A stretch of 64,000 bases of DNA from Janthinobacterium sp. UMAB-56 (GCF_900095265.1 NZ_LT607656.1:142321-206320); one strand, 5' to 3'. Shown: positions 44,608 to 54,267, counted from the first letter of the stretch. The notes: generated by a model from the sequence alone, not told the origin. Made by a program: numbers and translations.

Positions 44608-44826
44608 ATGCGATTGCTGATAGCCTTGCTACTTCCGTGTCTCACGTTTTTCATGCTGGGGCGCCCGCTGGCCGGTGCCGCAGCCTTGATTTTGCAGTGC
44701 ACTGTGATCGGCTGGGTGCCGGCGGCCCTGTGGGCCTTGTACACGGTGAACCAGCATAAAACGGAGCAGGAACTGGAAGGTGCATTAAGCCGCAGCTACA
44801 TGCGCAGGCGTAGTCGCTTGATTTAA
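44608..44826 (+). CDS. Pmp3/YqaE-like small membrane protein
   Basis: A 72-residue peptide with two hydrophobic helices: LLIALLLPCLTFFMLGRPLA and LQCTVIGWVPAALWALYTV (IGWVPAALWALY is the Pmp3/YqaE signature), then a basic tail (YMRRRSRLI). Yeast Pmp3 and bacterial YqaE proteins stabilise membrane potential or respond to stress. GGAGAG lies nine bases before the ATG, or six before an adjacent GTG at 44605. It ends the Ter-type cluster and is followed by a strong terminator. Confidence 0.85.
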   Translation: MRLLIALLLPCLTFFMLGRPLAGAAALILQCTVIGWVPAALWALYTVNQHKTEQELEGALSRSYMRRRSRLI

Positions 44827-44855
44827 ATCAAGCGGGCGCTTGGAATCCTTGCGCT

Positions 44856-44889
44856 AAAGCCCGCACGATTAATCGTGCGGGCTTTTTTG
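44856..44889 (+). terminator. Strong terminator after the Ter-type cluster
   Basis: AAAGCCCGCACGATT (44856-44870) and AATCGTGCGGGCTTT (44871-44885) form a perfect 15-base palindrome followed by further T. The A and T flanks allow it to work on both strands, so it also ends the convergent patatin gene at 44897. Confidence 0.92.
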
Positions 44890-44896
44890 TGCGCGC

Positions 44897-46570
44897 TCAC
44901 TTCTTGCAACGTATCGGCACATTCACCGAATTGCCATCCGAACTCAGATTGCGGTACTGCAAATCTTCGCTTTCGATGGCGAAGCGGGGCACGGCGTGCA
45001 CATAGCGCTGCTTGCAGACGGTGTCGTCATTGATCAACTGGCCCGCCAGCATGTAGTCGCACAGGGCGAAGCGCGATTCCTCGTCGTCGAGGATCAGCAC
45101 GCGCGCGGCGCTGTACAGGGCCGCTTGCAAGACTTCCGGGCTGCAATTTTCCGGGCCCGTCAGCTTCAGATGAGTTTTCGTTTGCGTGGCCAGGCGCTGC
45201 AGCTTGACGAGGGCGGCGCGTTCTTCCTTGCGCGCACCATCGACTTGCGCATCGCCGCTGGACAGGCGCAGCGCCAGCGAGGCGATCTGGTCGATGGAAA
45301 TATGCCAGGCAAAGCCTTCCAGCCGCGTGCGGATCTGGCCCGGCAAGGGATCGGCCGCATCGACTTCGCAGCGGTACTGGCCCAGGTGGGGCCGGCACAG
45401 CACGGGAATGGCAAAGGCCGAAGTGCGTTTGCCCTTGACGAATTTCTGGCTCAGGTCGCCAAAGTTTTCATGCGTGACGGTATCGAAGCGGGCTTGCCCG
45501 AAGCCCATCTTGACGAGGTTTTCCTTGCGCTGGCGCGAAAACAGGGCGTCCACGGCATCGTAGATATTCTTGTTGAAGATGCGGTCCAGCGGCTGGCGTT
45601 CGTCCGACATCTTTTCAAACACGGCGCTGGAATTGGGCGCGTTGGCATCGATGGAAATGAGGATGAAGGGCTTGCTGTTCAGGCGCGGCGGCACGACGGC
45701 CATGTCGTTGCCATATAGTTGCGTCAGGGCCACGTCCCACAGGGTTTCCACGCCCAGGTTGTCGGCTGCGCCGCCATCGAACAGGTGTACATACGACGGC
45801 GATTCGCGCGATTCGGAACCGAGTTCCGGCACGAAACTGTTCTTCGGACGGAAACGCTCGAAGGTGACGGAATCAAATACGCCGGGAAAGGCGGCCGAGG
45901 TGGCGACAGCCGTGGCCAGGCGGATATCCTGGATCGGCGAATGCAGGGTGCCGTAGAAATATTCGTAGGAAAATACCACGCGCTTGCCACCATCGGTGGC
46001 GTCCGTTGCGTTGGCCAGGAAGATGGGGCCGTCGTGCGGCAAGTCCTGGTAGGTTTTCTTGTCATACAGCACATCGTCCAAGACGTCCGACAGGAACGAG
46101 GTGCGCGTCTTGTTCGTCAACAACATCGTCGTCAGGTTGGCGGGTTTCAAAATGGTCTGGCCGAAGAAATCCGTTTTCAGCTTGCTGCGTAGCAAGGGCC
46201 AGTCCGTTTGCTTGCCATGCAGCGCATAGTAGCCGCCCGCGATGGCGCCGCCCGAGACGCCGGAGATGGCCGAGGCGCCGCTGACGAGGCCGAACTGCTC
46301 CAGCTGCTCCAGCGAGGCGGCCGAGAAATTGGCCGCGCGGCTGCCCCCGCCGGATAGGGCGATACCGATGAAATGGTCGTTGGGCATGGGATTCTGGATG
46401 CGTGCCTTGGGCGCGTCGATGCGCAGGCGCGGTGTTTCCTGCACGGTAAACGTGCGATTTTCGACGCCGCTGTTGGGGCGCAGGGCGAGTACCGTGCAGC
46501 CGCTCAGCAGTGCAAGGAGGAAAAAGGGGGCGAACCAGCGTGGATGCATGCGTGATCTGTGCGTAGTCAT
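44897..46570 (-). CDS. Patatin-like phospholipase lipoprotein
   Basis: A 557-residue protein with a signal sequence and lipobox (FFLLALLSGCTV). The patatin active-site features are present: oxyanion loop ALSGGGSRAANFSA, nucleophile elbow SGVSGGAIAGG and catalytic aspartate in HLFDGGAADNLGVE. The C-terminal 200 residues have no known domain. It is probably an envelope lipid acyl-hydrolase. The ATG at 46570 is chosen because it leaves a normal signal sequence; 46549 is possible, and an upstream in-frame start is unlikely. Confidence 0.88.
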   Translation of the reverse strand: MTTHRSRMHPRWFAPFFLLALLSGCTVLALRPNSGVENRTFTVQETPRLRIDAPKARIQNPMPNDHFIGIALSGGGSRAANFSAASLEQLEQFGLVSGASAISGVSGGAIAGGYYALHGKQTDWPLLRSKLKTDFFGQTILKPANLTTMLLTNKTRTSFLSDVLDDVLYDKKTYQDLPHDGPIFLANATDATDGGKRVVFSYEYFYGTLHSPIQDIRLATAVATSAAFPGVFDSVTFERFRPKNSFVPELGSESRESPSYVHLFDGGAADNLGVETLWDVALTQLYGNDMAVVPPRLNSKPFILISIDANAPNSSAVFEKMSDERQPLDRIFNKNIYDAVDALFSRQRKENLVKMGFGQARFDTVTHENFGDLSQKFVKGKRTSAFAIPVLCRPHLGQYRCEVDAADPLPGQIRTRLEGFAWHISIDQIASLALRLSSGDAQVDGARKEERAALVKLQRLATQTKTHLKLTGPENCSPEVLQAALYSAARVLILDDEESRFALCDYMLAGQLINDDTVCKQRYVHAVPRFAIESEDLQYRNLSSDGNSVNVPIRCKK

Positions 46571-46764
46571 GGGTTGGGATACGGACGGAAACGTGTGCGA
46601 TTCTAGCAAACTTGCCTGTGCTTGGACGCTATCCGGGCAGATGAATACTTCCTCGCCTTGGCGTCTGCCCAAAAGCGGGGCAGGGAGCGCCATTCAATGG
46701 CGCAGCATGACACCTGTGGCGATGCAGGCGACGATGGTCACGCGCATGGTCAGGCCGGATGCCG

Positions 46765-47526
46765 CTATCGGCAGCGGCCAGCGGCAGATGGTAGCGATTT
46801 TTCCGCTCGGATTGACCTGCCACATGGCTCTGGGCAGGTAAATGCGGCCAGCAGGCGCCGCTCGCCGTCCGGTGCGATGCGCAGGGCTCGGCTGTCGAGT
46901 TCGCGCTCGGCCCAGCGCTGGCGCAGAGCCAGCTGCAGGAGGGCGGCCCCCAGCGCGCCGCCCAGGTGGGCGCGCCGTTCGCTCCAGTCCAGGCAGGCGC
47001 AGGCGAAGCGGCGGCGCTGCCGCTGCAGTTGCGCCACGTCGATGCCCAGGGCCGCCATGCCGGCCGCACCCGCTTCCGACAATCGATATTCTCCGCCATC
47101 GTCCAGCAGCCAGCCTTGCGCGTGCAACTGGTCGTGCACGGTGACGGCGACGGTGCCGGCCATGTGGTCGTAGCAGGTGCGCGCATGGCGCAAGCGGTCC
47201 GGCGTAGTGGGCGTAAAGGGCGTTGCCGGCGCGCCGGCCACCACCAGCAGCGCTTCCAGCGCCCGTGCCACCTCTGCATTGGCCAGGCGGTAATAGCGGT
47301 GCTTGCCCTGCGCTACCATCGACAGCAAGCCATCGTCGCGCAGGCGCGCCAGATGGGCGCTGGCCGTCGAGGCGCCGGCCTCGGCCAGCGCTGCCAATTC
47401 CGTGGCCGTGCGCGCACGGCCATCGAGCAGGCTGCACAGCATGCGCGCGCGCGCCGGTTCGGCGATGGCGCCTGCCAGCTGCGCCAGGCGTACATCGGCC
47501 GAGTAGGGAAGGGGGCTGTCATCCAT
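46765..47526 (-). CDS. ArsR family winged-helix regulator with C-terminal extension
   Basis: A 253-residue regulator. Residues 1-100 form an ArsR-type winged helix (EPARARMLCSLLDGRARTAT, ASTASAHLARLRDDGLLSMV, QGKHRYYRLAN). No metal-binding cysteine motif is seen in the DNA-binding helix. The C-terminal 150 residues, with CYDHMAGTVAVTVHDQL, belong to the larger ArsR subgroup that regulates oxidoreductase genes. It is divergent from the P450 gene with 70 bases between starts and probably controls it. Confidence 0.88.
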   Translation of the reverse strand: MDDSPLPYSADVRLAQLAGAIAEPARARMLCSLLDGRARTATELAALAEAGASTASAHLARLRDDGLLSMVAQGKHRYYRLANAEVARALEALLVVAGAPATPFTPTTPDRLRHARTCYDHMAGTVAVTVHDQLHAQGWLLDDGGEYRLSEAGAAGMAALGIDVAQLQRQRRRFACACLDWSERRAHLGGALGAALLQLALRQRWAERELDSRALRIAPDGERRLLAAFTCPEPCGRSIRAEKSLPSAAGRCR

Positions 47527-47596
47527 GATTCGTTCGTGGGCGAAGTGTTGTGGTGGAAGGGGCAGCATACTCGTGTCCCCACCTCACCGCAATGGA

Positions 47597-48745
47597 ATGC
47601 ACATGCCGCTCACCAACTGTGTTATCGACCCCGCCGACCCTTTTGCCGCCGTCACCCACGCGGCGCCGTATGACTACTATCGCCGCCTGGCCGATGGCCC
47701 GGCCCTGCGTTTCGAGGCGTCACTCGACTGCTGGCTGGCGACGGGAGCGGCCGGCGTGCGGGCCGTGCTGGCGCATCCCGCCTGCCATGTGCGCCCGCCC
47801 GGCCAGCTCGTGCCACACAAGCTGGCGGGCACGCCGTGCGGCGCGATTTTTGCCGAACTGGTGCGTATGAGCGAGGGCGAGCGGCATGCCGTGCCGAAAC
47901 AGGTGCTGGCGCGCGCACTGGGCCAGGTGGACCTGGCGCGCCTGCATGCGCGCACCGTGCATCTGGCGCAAGAGCAGCCGCCCGGCAGTGCCGCCCGGCT
48001 GAATGATGCGCTGTTCGAACTGCCCCTGTTTGCCGTGGCGGACTTGCTGGGGTTTGCGCCTGCACAATGGCCGGCGCTGGCCGCCTGGACGCGCGACTTT
48101 GTCGCCTGCTTGTCGCCGCTGAGCAATGGCGCGCAACTGGCCGGCGCGCAAGGCGCGGCCGAGTCGCTGCGACAGCGCTTCGCGGCCTTGCTGCTTGAGG
48201 CGGATGCGCTGCCTGGCAGTCTGTTGCACGACGTCGTGACCGGGGCACGACAGGCAGGCTGGCAGGCATCGGGCGGCGTGGTGGCCAATCTGGTGGGCTT
48301 GCTGTCGCAGACCTGCGACGCCACGGCCGGCTTGCTGGGCAATGCCATCGTGGCCTTGCGCGCGCAAGCAGATTTGTCCACGCAACTGCGGTCCGCGCCA
48401 CAGCGATGGCCGGCCATGCTGCGCGAAGTCAGCCGGCATGATCCGTCCATCCATAACACGCGTCGCTACACGGCGGACGCGGTGGAATTGCACGGCGTGC
48501 GCGTGCCGGCCGGGCAAATGATCGTCGTCGTGCTGGCCAGCGCCATCCATGATGCTGGCGGGCTTGCGGAGCCTGGCTTTGGCCATGGTCACCATGTCTG
48601 CCCGGGCCAGTCCATCGCACACGCCATCGCCGCAGCTTGCCTGCAGGCGTGGAGCGCTGCGCTGGAATGCTTGCCGCTGGCGTGGTCTTATCTGCCATCG
48701 CTGAACGCGCGCATCCCGGTCTTTCGCCCGGGAGAAGTGACATGA
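47597..48745 (+). CDS. Cytochrome P450 family protein
   Basis: A 382-residue P450-like protein. The heme loop FGHGHHVCPGQS fits FxxGxHxCxG, and the K-helix pair is present as REVSRHDP (ExxR). The I-helix, normally (A/G)Gx(D/E)TT, reads QTCDAT, so the acid is kept but the alanine/glycine pair and the first threonine are changed. It lacks a membrane anchor. Its stop overlaps the next gene by ATGA, coupling it to a small monooxygenase-fold protein. Substrate unknown. Starts at 47597 or 47603. Confidence 0.88.
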   Translation: MHMPLTNCVIDPADPFAAVTHAAPYDYYRRLADGPALRFEASLDCWLATGAAGVRAVLAHPACHVRPPGQLVPHKLAGTPCGAIFAELVRMSEGERHAVPKQVLARALGQVDLARLHARTVHLAQEQPPGSAARLNDALFELPLFAVADLLGFAPAQWPALAAWTRDFVACLSPLSNGAQLAGAQGAAESLRQRFAALLLEADALPGSLLHDVVTGARQAGWQASGGVVANLVGLLSQTCDATAGLLGNAIVALRAQADLSTQLRSAPQRWPAMLREVSRHDPSIHNTRRYTADAVELHGVRVPAGQMIVVVLASAIHDAGGLAEPGFGHGHHVCPGQSIAHAIAAACLQAWSAALECLPLAWSYLPSLNARIPVFRPGEVT

Positions 48746-49089
48746 TCGCCGTGATTTTTGAAGTCTGGCCCGGCGCCGAAGGGCGCCAGCAGTATCTTGA
48801 CCTGGCCGCCGCGCTGCGGCCCTTGCTCGATGAGGTCGACGGTTTCATTTCCATCGAACGCTTCAGCAGCCTGAGTGAGCCGGGTAAATTGTTGTCGCTC
48901 TCGTTTTTCCGCGACGAGGCGGCGCTGGCGCAATGGCGGCAGCTGGACGCGCACCGCGCGGCGCAATCGGCCGGCCGGCAGAGTGTGTTTGACGATTACC
49001 GGCTGCGCATCGCCGGCGTGGTGCGCGATTACGGCATGCTTGACCGGCAACAGGCGCCCAGTGACAGCCGCCAGCGCCACGATGGCTAG
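48742..49089 (+). CDS. Antibiotic-biosynthesis-monooxygenase (ABM) fold protein
   Basis: A 115-residue ferredoxin-like barrel protein. IAVIFEVWPGAEGRQQYLDL, DEVDGFISIERFSSLSEPGK and LLSLSFFRDEAALAQWRQLD are typical of the ABM family, and the ending with HRAAQSAGR fits too. Members are cofactor-free monooxygenases or heme-degrading or quinone-handling proteins. Coupled to the P450 gene, suggesting they act together, perhaps on the same substrate. Confidence 0.88.
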   Translation: MIAVIFEVWPGAEGRQQYLDLAAALRPLLDEVDGFISIERFSSLSEPGKLLSLSFFRDEAALAQWRQLDAHRAAQSAGRQSVFDDYRLRIAGVVRDYGMLDRQQAPSDSRQRHDG

Positions 49090-49092
49090 CGT

Positions 49093-49545
49093 TTAGCGGG
49101 GCAGTGCGCCCTGCGTGATTTTCACCTTCACGCGGTAGGTGGGCGCGGCCGCATTCAGTGCAGGCGGCGTGGCCGGATCGACGTCAAGCAGGGTGAACGT
49201 CAGGTGCTGGACGGTGACGGAACTGGCGGCGTCGGGCATGGAATCGGACAAGACGATGTCGGTGCTGCCTGCGCTGTTGAGCAAACTGAAGCTGTAGCTG
49301 ACGTAGCCTTTCCACACGCACACGGCGCCCTTGCGGCAGCGGCTGTCGTTGACGCGCTCCAGTTTCAGGGTATCGGTGGCCGTGATGGCGACCTGTTCGC
49401 CCGGCGAAAGCACGTGGGTGACGCTGCGCGGCGTATTTTCCGCGTCGCCGGCGCTGCCGGCCGCGCCGCAGCCAGCCAGCACGGCCAGGCAGGCGATGAA
49501 CAGGGGAAGCAGCACGGTATGATAAGTGCGGGTCAGGTTAAGCAT
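49093..49545 (-). CDS. Small lipoprotein with a conserved cysteine pair
   Basis: A 150-residue protein with a lipobox (IACLAVLAGCG) and a beta-rich body. SRCRKGAVCVWKGYVSYSF holds a cysteine pair in the pattern CxxxxxCxWxG, seen in a family of short secreted proteins of unknown role. It also shows HVLSPGEQVAITAT and YRVKVKITQG at the end. AAGGAAAAAC precedes the ATG at 49545. Confidence 0.78.
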   Translation of the reverse strand: MLNLTRTYHTVLLPLFIACLAVLAGCGAAGSAGDAENTPRSVTHVLSPGEQVAITATDTLKLERVNDSRCRKGAVCVWKGYVSYSFSLLNSAGSTDIVLSDSMPDAASSVTVQHLTFTLLDVDPATPPALNAAAPTYRVKVKITQGALPR

Positions 49546-49722
49546 GTTTTTCCTTTCAGGTGGCGCATCCCGGCGCGGCGTGCGCGCAAGAGATGAAAAT
49601 GATAATAGCAAAATAATATTTTTCCGGCGCGCCGTTGGCGCACTGCGGATGAATTGGTACGCCGGCCACGCGGCGCACCGATTACTGCGTAAAATGGCTG
49701 TTTTGAAAATCAGGAAACAACC

Positions 49723-49989
49723 ATGAAAAAAACTGCCCTGGCGAAAAGCGATGCCAAGAAACTGATGGGAAAGATGAATGTTCCCGGCGCCGGTGCATTC
49801 GGTAAGGAAGCGGTGGTCGTCGACCGCCGCGAGCAGCGCAAGCGCGACCAGGCACTGGGCCTGGTGCCGTTCGCCGTCAAGCTGAACAGCGATCTGGTGT
49901 TGCAATTGCAGACCCTGGCCAAGGAACGCGGCGCGGACCTGAATGAACTGGTCGCCGAAGTCCTGGTCAAGGGCTTGGCCGCAGCGTAA
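49723..49989 (+). CDS. Small basic protein, possibly ribbon-helix-helix
   Basis: An 88-residue protein not matched to a named family. The N-terminal 40 residues are lysine-rich and lack clear structure (KKTALAKSDAKKLMGKM); the C-terminal part VPFAVKLNSDLVLQLQTLAK followed by RGADLNELVAEVLVKGL looks like a ribbon-helix-helix fold, as in small DNA-binding or antitoxin proteins. No toxin gene is adjacent. CAGGAAACAACC precedes the ATG. Confidence 0.7.
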   Translation: MKKTALAKSDAKKLMGKMNVPGAGAFGKEAVVVDRREQRKRDQALGLVPFAVKLNSDLVLQLQTLAKERGADLNELVAEVLVKGLAAA

Positions 49990-50033
49990 TGCGCTGACAT
50001 GTTTATCTGTTGATAAACATCATTTGTAAAACT

Positions 50034-50057
50034 AAAAGGCGCCTTGCGGCGCCTTTT
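50034..50057. terminator. Bidirectional terminator between the small basic gene and rpoH
   Basis: AAAAGGCGCC (50034-50043) and GGCGCCTTTT (50048-50057) pair around the loop TTGC. The genes on either side converge. The T runs are short, so strength is moderate. Confidence 0.7.
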
Positions 50058-50078
50058 GCATTGCGGCATTGCTTGTGC

Positions 50079-50978
<900 letters not shown>

Positions 50979-51374
50979 GTTTTCTCCCTCGTAGTCTTGC
51001 TTTGTTCCAGTTGGCCACGTCACGCGACGTAGCCGCTAGTCTGTTCGTTTTTGCGTATTCGGTCTTGCACTTTGCAGAGCGCGGCACCATCTTCATCTGG
51101 CGTCCATGGCGCTTCTGCTATTGGTATGTGCCTATATTAGCACTCTCCGCTTGAGAGTGCCAATCAACACATTTAATCGTCCTGATAGCCTAAATACTAT
51201 GGCGATTGAATGCTTGATAAATGTGTATGAACAGCGTTACATGGCATGACACGACAGCGTAGCCAGTCTACGGCCTCTGGCTGAAGCGAACCTTAAGAAT
51301 ACTTGCTAAATATCAAGATAACATCAGCATGGGGACGCATGGCGGCACCGCAGGCGCCGCCATGGGAGGGGAGG
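50979..51374. other. Noncoding region between rpoH and ftsX
   Basis: 396 bases. It contains the rpoH promoter region and the CIRCE operator at 51137-51163. The part 51170-51374 shows no gene, no clear terminator for ftsX and no recognised repeat. Confidence 0.7.
51137..51163 (-). promoter_or_regulatory. CIRCE operator (HrcA site) upstream of rpoH
   Basis: Plus-strand TTAGCACTC and GAGTGCCAA are separated by exactly nine bases. The CIRCE consensus is TTAGCACTC-N9-GAGTGCTAA, so only one base differs. On the rpoH strand, TTGGCA in the outer arm and TAATAT beside the inner arm could be -35 and -10 about 18 bases apart, which would put the operator over the promoter. The start codon is some 160 bases downstream. 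Confidence 0.88.
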
Positions 51375-52295
51375 TCAGTTCAGGCGCGCCAGGTGGCGCT
51401 GCACGCAGAGGAAGGCGCCGATCAGGCCCAAGCCGGCGCTGACGGCCAGCAAGCCGGCCATCGGCAGCGGCGCCAGGGGCACCAGCTGGAATTCGGAAGC
51501 ATACAGGCGGGCAAACTCGGCAATCGCCGTATTCAGCGGTTGCAAGGCCAGCGCCACGGCACCCAGGGCCAGCGCACCGGCGCACAGGCCCAGCAGGGCG
51601 CCCGTGTAATAGAAGGGGCGGTGGATGAAGGTGTCGGTGGCGCCGATCAATTTCGAGATGCTGATTTCATCGCGCTGCTGCATCACTTGCAGGCGGATGG
51701 TATTGAAGACCACGGCGATCACGGCCACCCCCAGGGTGATCGCCAGCAGCAGCAGCACCAGGCGCAGCACGCCCAGCAGGGCCGCCAGGCGCTTGACCCA
51801 GGCCGAATCGACTTGTGCCGATTCCACGAAGGGCAGCTGGCGCAACTGTTCCGCCACCGCATCGACGTCCTGCGCCTCGCTGGCGCTGCTGAAGGCATCG
51901 AGTTTCAGCACATAGCTGTCGGGCAGGGGATTGTCGCCCAGGGTGCTGAGCACGTCGGCCAGGCCGTTCTTGTTTTTCAGGGTGTCGAGCGCCTGTTCGC
52001 GCGCGATGAAGACGATCTTCGCCTTTTGCGCGCCCACGATCTTGCGCATGGCGCTGGCCAGGGCCACGGCTTGCTCGCGCGGCGTGTCGATCTTCAGGAA
52101 AACGCTGATTTCCGGGTCGACCGACATCTGTTCCGACATGGGACGCACATTGTCGAGCATGGTCAAGCCGGCGAACGGCAGCGACAGGGCGATGGCGACG
52201 ACCAGCACGTTCAGTAAAAAGCCGCCCGGCGACTTGCGCAAGTGAATCAGCGCCGAACCGAGGGCGAAGCGGTGTTGACGGAACCAGCCTCTCAT
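51375..52295 (-). CDS. ftsX: Cell division protein FtsX
   Basis: A 306-residue membrane protein with four helices: one near the N-terminus (GFLLNVLVVAIALSLPFAGL) and three near the C-terminus (LVLLLLAITLGVAVIAVVFN and two more). The large periplasmic loop between the first two is the ECD that controls cell-wall hydrolases. QQRDEISISKLIGATDTFI is a family motif. Start overlaps the ftsE stop by ATGA. Confidence 0.95.
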   Translation of the reverse strand: MRGWFRQHRFALGSALIHLRKSPGGFLLNVLVVAIALSLPFAGLTMLDNVRPMSEQMSVDPEISVFLKIDTPREQAVALASAMRKIVGAQKAKIVFIAREQALDTLKNKNGLADVLSTLGDNPLPDSYVLKLDAFSSASEAQDVDAVAEQLRQLPFVESAQVDSAWVKRLAALLGVLRLVLLLLAITLGVAVIAVVFNTIRLQVMQQRDEISISKLIGATDTFIHRPFYYTGALLGLCAGALALGAVALALQPLNTAIAEFARLYASEFQLVPLAPLPMAGLLAVSAGLGLIGAFLCVQRHLARLN

Positions 52296-53035
52296 GCCTG
52301 TTCTCCCTGCGCGTCGTCCGGGCCGGGGGGCGGCGCAAAATCGGGATCGGGCGGGGCGAAGACGGGTGCTTGCGTGGCCTTGTCGATGGCCACCAACTGG
52401 CCGTGTTTCAGGTGGATCACGCGGGCGGCGGCGTCGAGCATCTGTTCGTCATGGCTGGAAATGAGGCAGGTCACGCCCACCGAATGAAATGCTTTCAGGG
52501 CGTCGAGCACCTTGTTGGCACTGGCGCGGTCCAGGTTGGCCGTCGGTTCGTCGGCCAGGATGATTTGCGGCCGGTTGACGATGGCGCGCGCGATCGACAC
52601 GCGCTGCTGCTCGCCGCCTGACAGCGACAGCGGACGCGCCATGGCGCGGTCGAGCAGGCCCACTTTGTCGAGCGCGGCGCGCGCGCGCTGCTCGGCAGCG
52701 GCCTTGTGGGCGCCGACGACGAGCAGCGGCAGCATGACGTTGGCCAGGATGGAACGGTCGTTGAGCAACTTTTGCTGCTGGAAGATCAGGCCCATGTTAC
52801 GGCGCAAAAACGGCACGCCGGCCGGCTTGATCTTCGCCATGTCCTGGCCGTTGACGATCAGCTTGCCCGAGGTCGGGCGTTCCATGGCGGCGATCATTTT
52901 CAGCAAGGTGGACTTGCCGGCGCCGGACGGGCCCGCTAAAAACACCAGCTCGCCTTTGGCAATATTGAGCGAAATGTCGCTGAGCGCCACGGCGTCGGCG
53001 GAGTATTGCTTGGAGACGTGCTGAAATTCAATCAT
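52292..53035 (-). CDS. ftsE: Cell division ATP-binding protein FtsE
   Basis: A 247-residue ABC ATPase. Walker A GPSGAGKSTLLK, signature LSLSGGEQQRVSIARAI, Walker B IILADEPTANLD and the FtsE-type start MIEFQHVSKQYS are present. The last 30 residues are a proline-rich extension (APPDPDFAPPPGPDD) not typical of FtsE. It partners FtsX in divisome assembly and cell-wall hydrolysis. Confidence 0.96.
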   Translation of the reverse strand: MIEFQHVSKQYSADAVALSDISLNIAKGELVFLAGPSGAGKSTLLKMIAAMERPTSGKLIVNGQDMAKIKPAGVPFLRRNMGLIFQQQKLLNDRSILANVMLPLLVVGAHKAAAEQRARAALDKVGLLDRAMARPLSLSGGEQQRVSIARAIVNRPQIILADEPTANLDRASANKVLDALKAFHSVGVTCLISSHDEQMLDAAARVIHLKHGQLVAIDKATQAPVFAPPDPDFAPPPGPDDAQGEQA

Positions 53036-53043
53036 GTATAGGC

Positions 53044-54102
53044 TTATCCGAGCAGCGCTTCGACAAATTCGGCAGCCACGAAAGGCTGCAAGTCTTCAAT
53101 TTTCTCACCGATGCCGATGAAATACACGGGCACGGGGCGCACGCGGGCAATCGCCGCCAGCACGCCGCCCTTGGCGGTACCGTCCAGCTTGGTGATCACC
53201 AGGCCGCTTAACTGCAGGGCATCGTCGAAGGCTTTCACTTGCGTCAAGGCGTTCTGTCCCGTGTTGCCGTCGATGACGAGCAGGGTTTCATGCGGCGCGC
53301 CATCCATGCCCTTGCCGATCACGCGCTTGATTTTCTTCAATTCTTCCATCAGGTGCAACTGCGTCGGCAAGCGACCTGCCGTGTCGACCATCACCACGTC
53401 GATGCCGCGTGCCTTGGCCGATTGCACGGAGTCGTAGGCTACGGCGGCCGGGTCGCCCGATTCCTGCGAAATCACGGTGACGTTGTTGCGCTCGCCCCAG
53501 ACCATCAGTTGTTCGCGCGCGGCGGCGCGGAAGGTGTCGCCCGCAGCCAGCAAGACCGATTGATTGTTCGACTGCATGTGCTTGGCCAGCTTGCCGATGG
53601 TGGTGGTCTTGCCGGCGCCATTCACGCCGGAAATCATCATCACCAGCGGCTTGTGGCGGCCCAGCTCGAAGCGCTTTTCCAGCGGCGAGAGCAAGTCGAT
53701 CAGCAGCACTTTCAGCGCGGCTTTGACGGCTGCGGCGTCGAGCAGCTTGTCTTCCTTGACCTTTTTCTTCAATTCCGTGAGCAGGAATTCGGTGGCGTCG
53801 ATGCCGGCGTCCGACATCAGCAGCGCCGCTTCCAGCTCTTCGTACAGGGCGTCGTCGATTTTCGCGCCGACGAACAGCACGGATAAGGTATTCGAGGTTT
53901 TCGACAGGCCGGCCTTGAGGCGCGTCATCCACGATTTTTTCTCGGGTTCGGCGGCTACGATGACGGGCACGCGTTCGGCCGGCGCGCCGCTCAGGGGCGT
54001 GGCGGCAGGCTGCGGTGCAGGCGGCGTGGCGGCAGGAAGAACGAGTGGCTCGGCTGGTGCAGCCTCGGGAGCGATGGGTTTTTTCTTGAAGAAACTAAAC
54101 AT
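53044..54102 (-). CDS. ftsY: Signal recognition particle receptor FtsY
   Basis: A 352-residue GTPase for co-translational targeting of membrane proteins. After a proline/alanine-rich, short acidic N-terminal region the NG domain follows: GVNGAGKTTTIGKLAKHM (G1), DTFRAAAREQL, VDTAGRLPTQLHLMEELKK (G3; split as DTAGRLPTQ), TKLDGTAKGG (G4) and FIGIGEKIEDLQPF (G5). It ends a few bases before the ftsE start and heads the division operon. Confidence 0.97.
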   Translation of the reverse strand: MFSFFKKKPIAPEAAPAEPLVLPAATPPAPQPAATPLSGAPAERVPVIVAAEPEKKSWMTRLKAGLSKTSNTLSVLFVGAKIDDALYEELEAALLMSDAGIDATEFLLTELKKKVKEDKLLDAAAVKAALKVLLIDLLSPLEKRFELGRHKPLVMMISGVNGAGKTTTIGKLAKHMQSNNQSVLLAAGDTFRAAAREQLMVWGERNNVTVISQESGDPAAVAYDSVQSAKARGIDVVMVDTAGRLPTQLHLMEELKKIKRVIGKGMDGAPHETLLVIDGNTGQNALTQVKAFDDALQLSGLVITKLDGTAKGGVLAAIARVRPVPVYFIGIGEKIEDLQPFVAAEFVEALLG

Positions 54103-54267
54103 GGATGTGTGGTGGCGGGTGCTGACCTAAGGCCCGGCGGCGCCGGACACTGTTGTTACGGGCTATTCTACCAGAGCGCGCCCGGCCCTTCATGCTTTAC
54201 TGTTCGATTGGCAACATTGCACCGCTATCCACGGAGATCGCCGCAGTTGCCGCGCTTTCCAGCTGGT

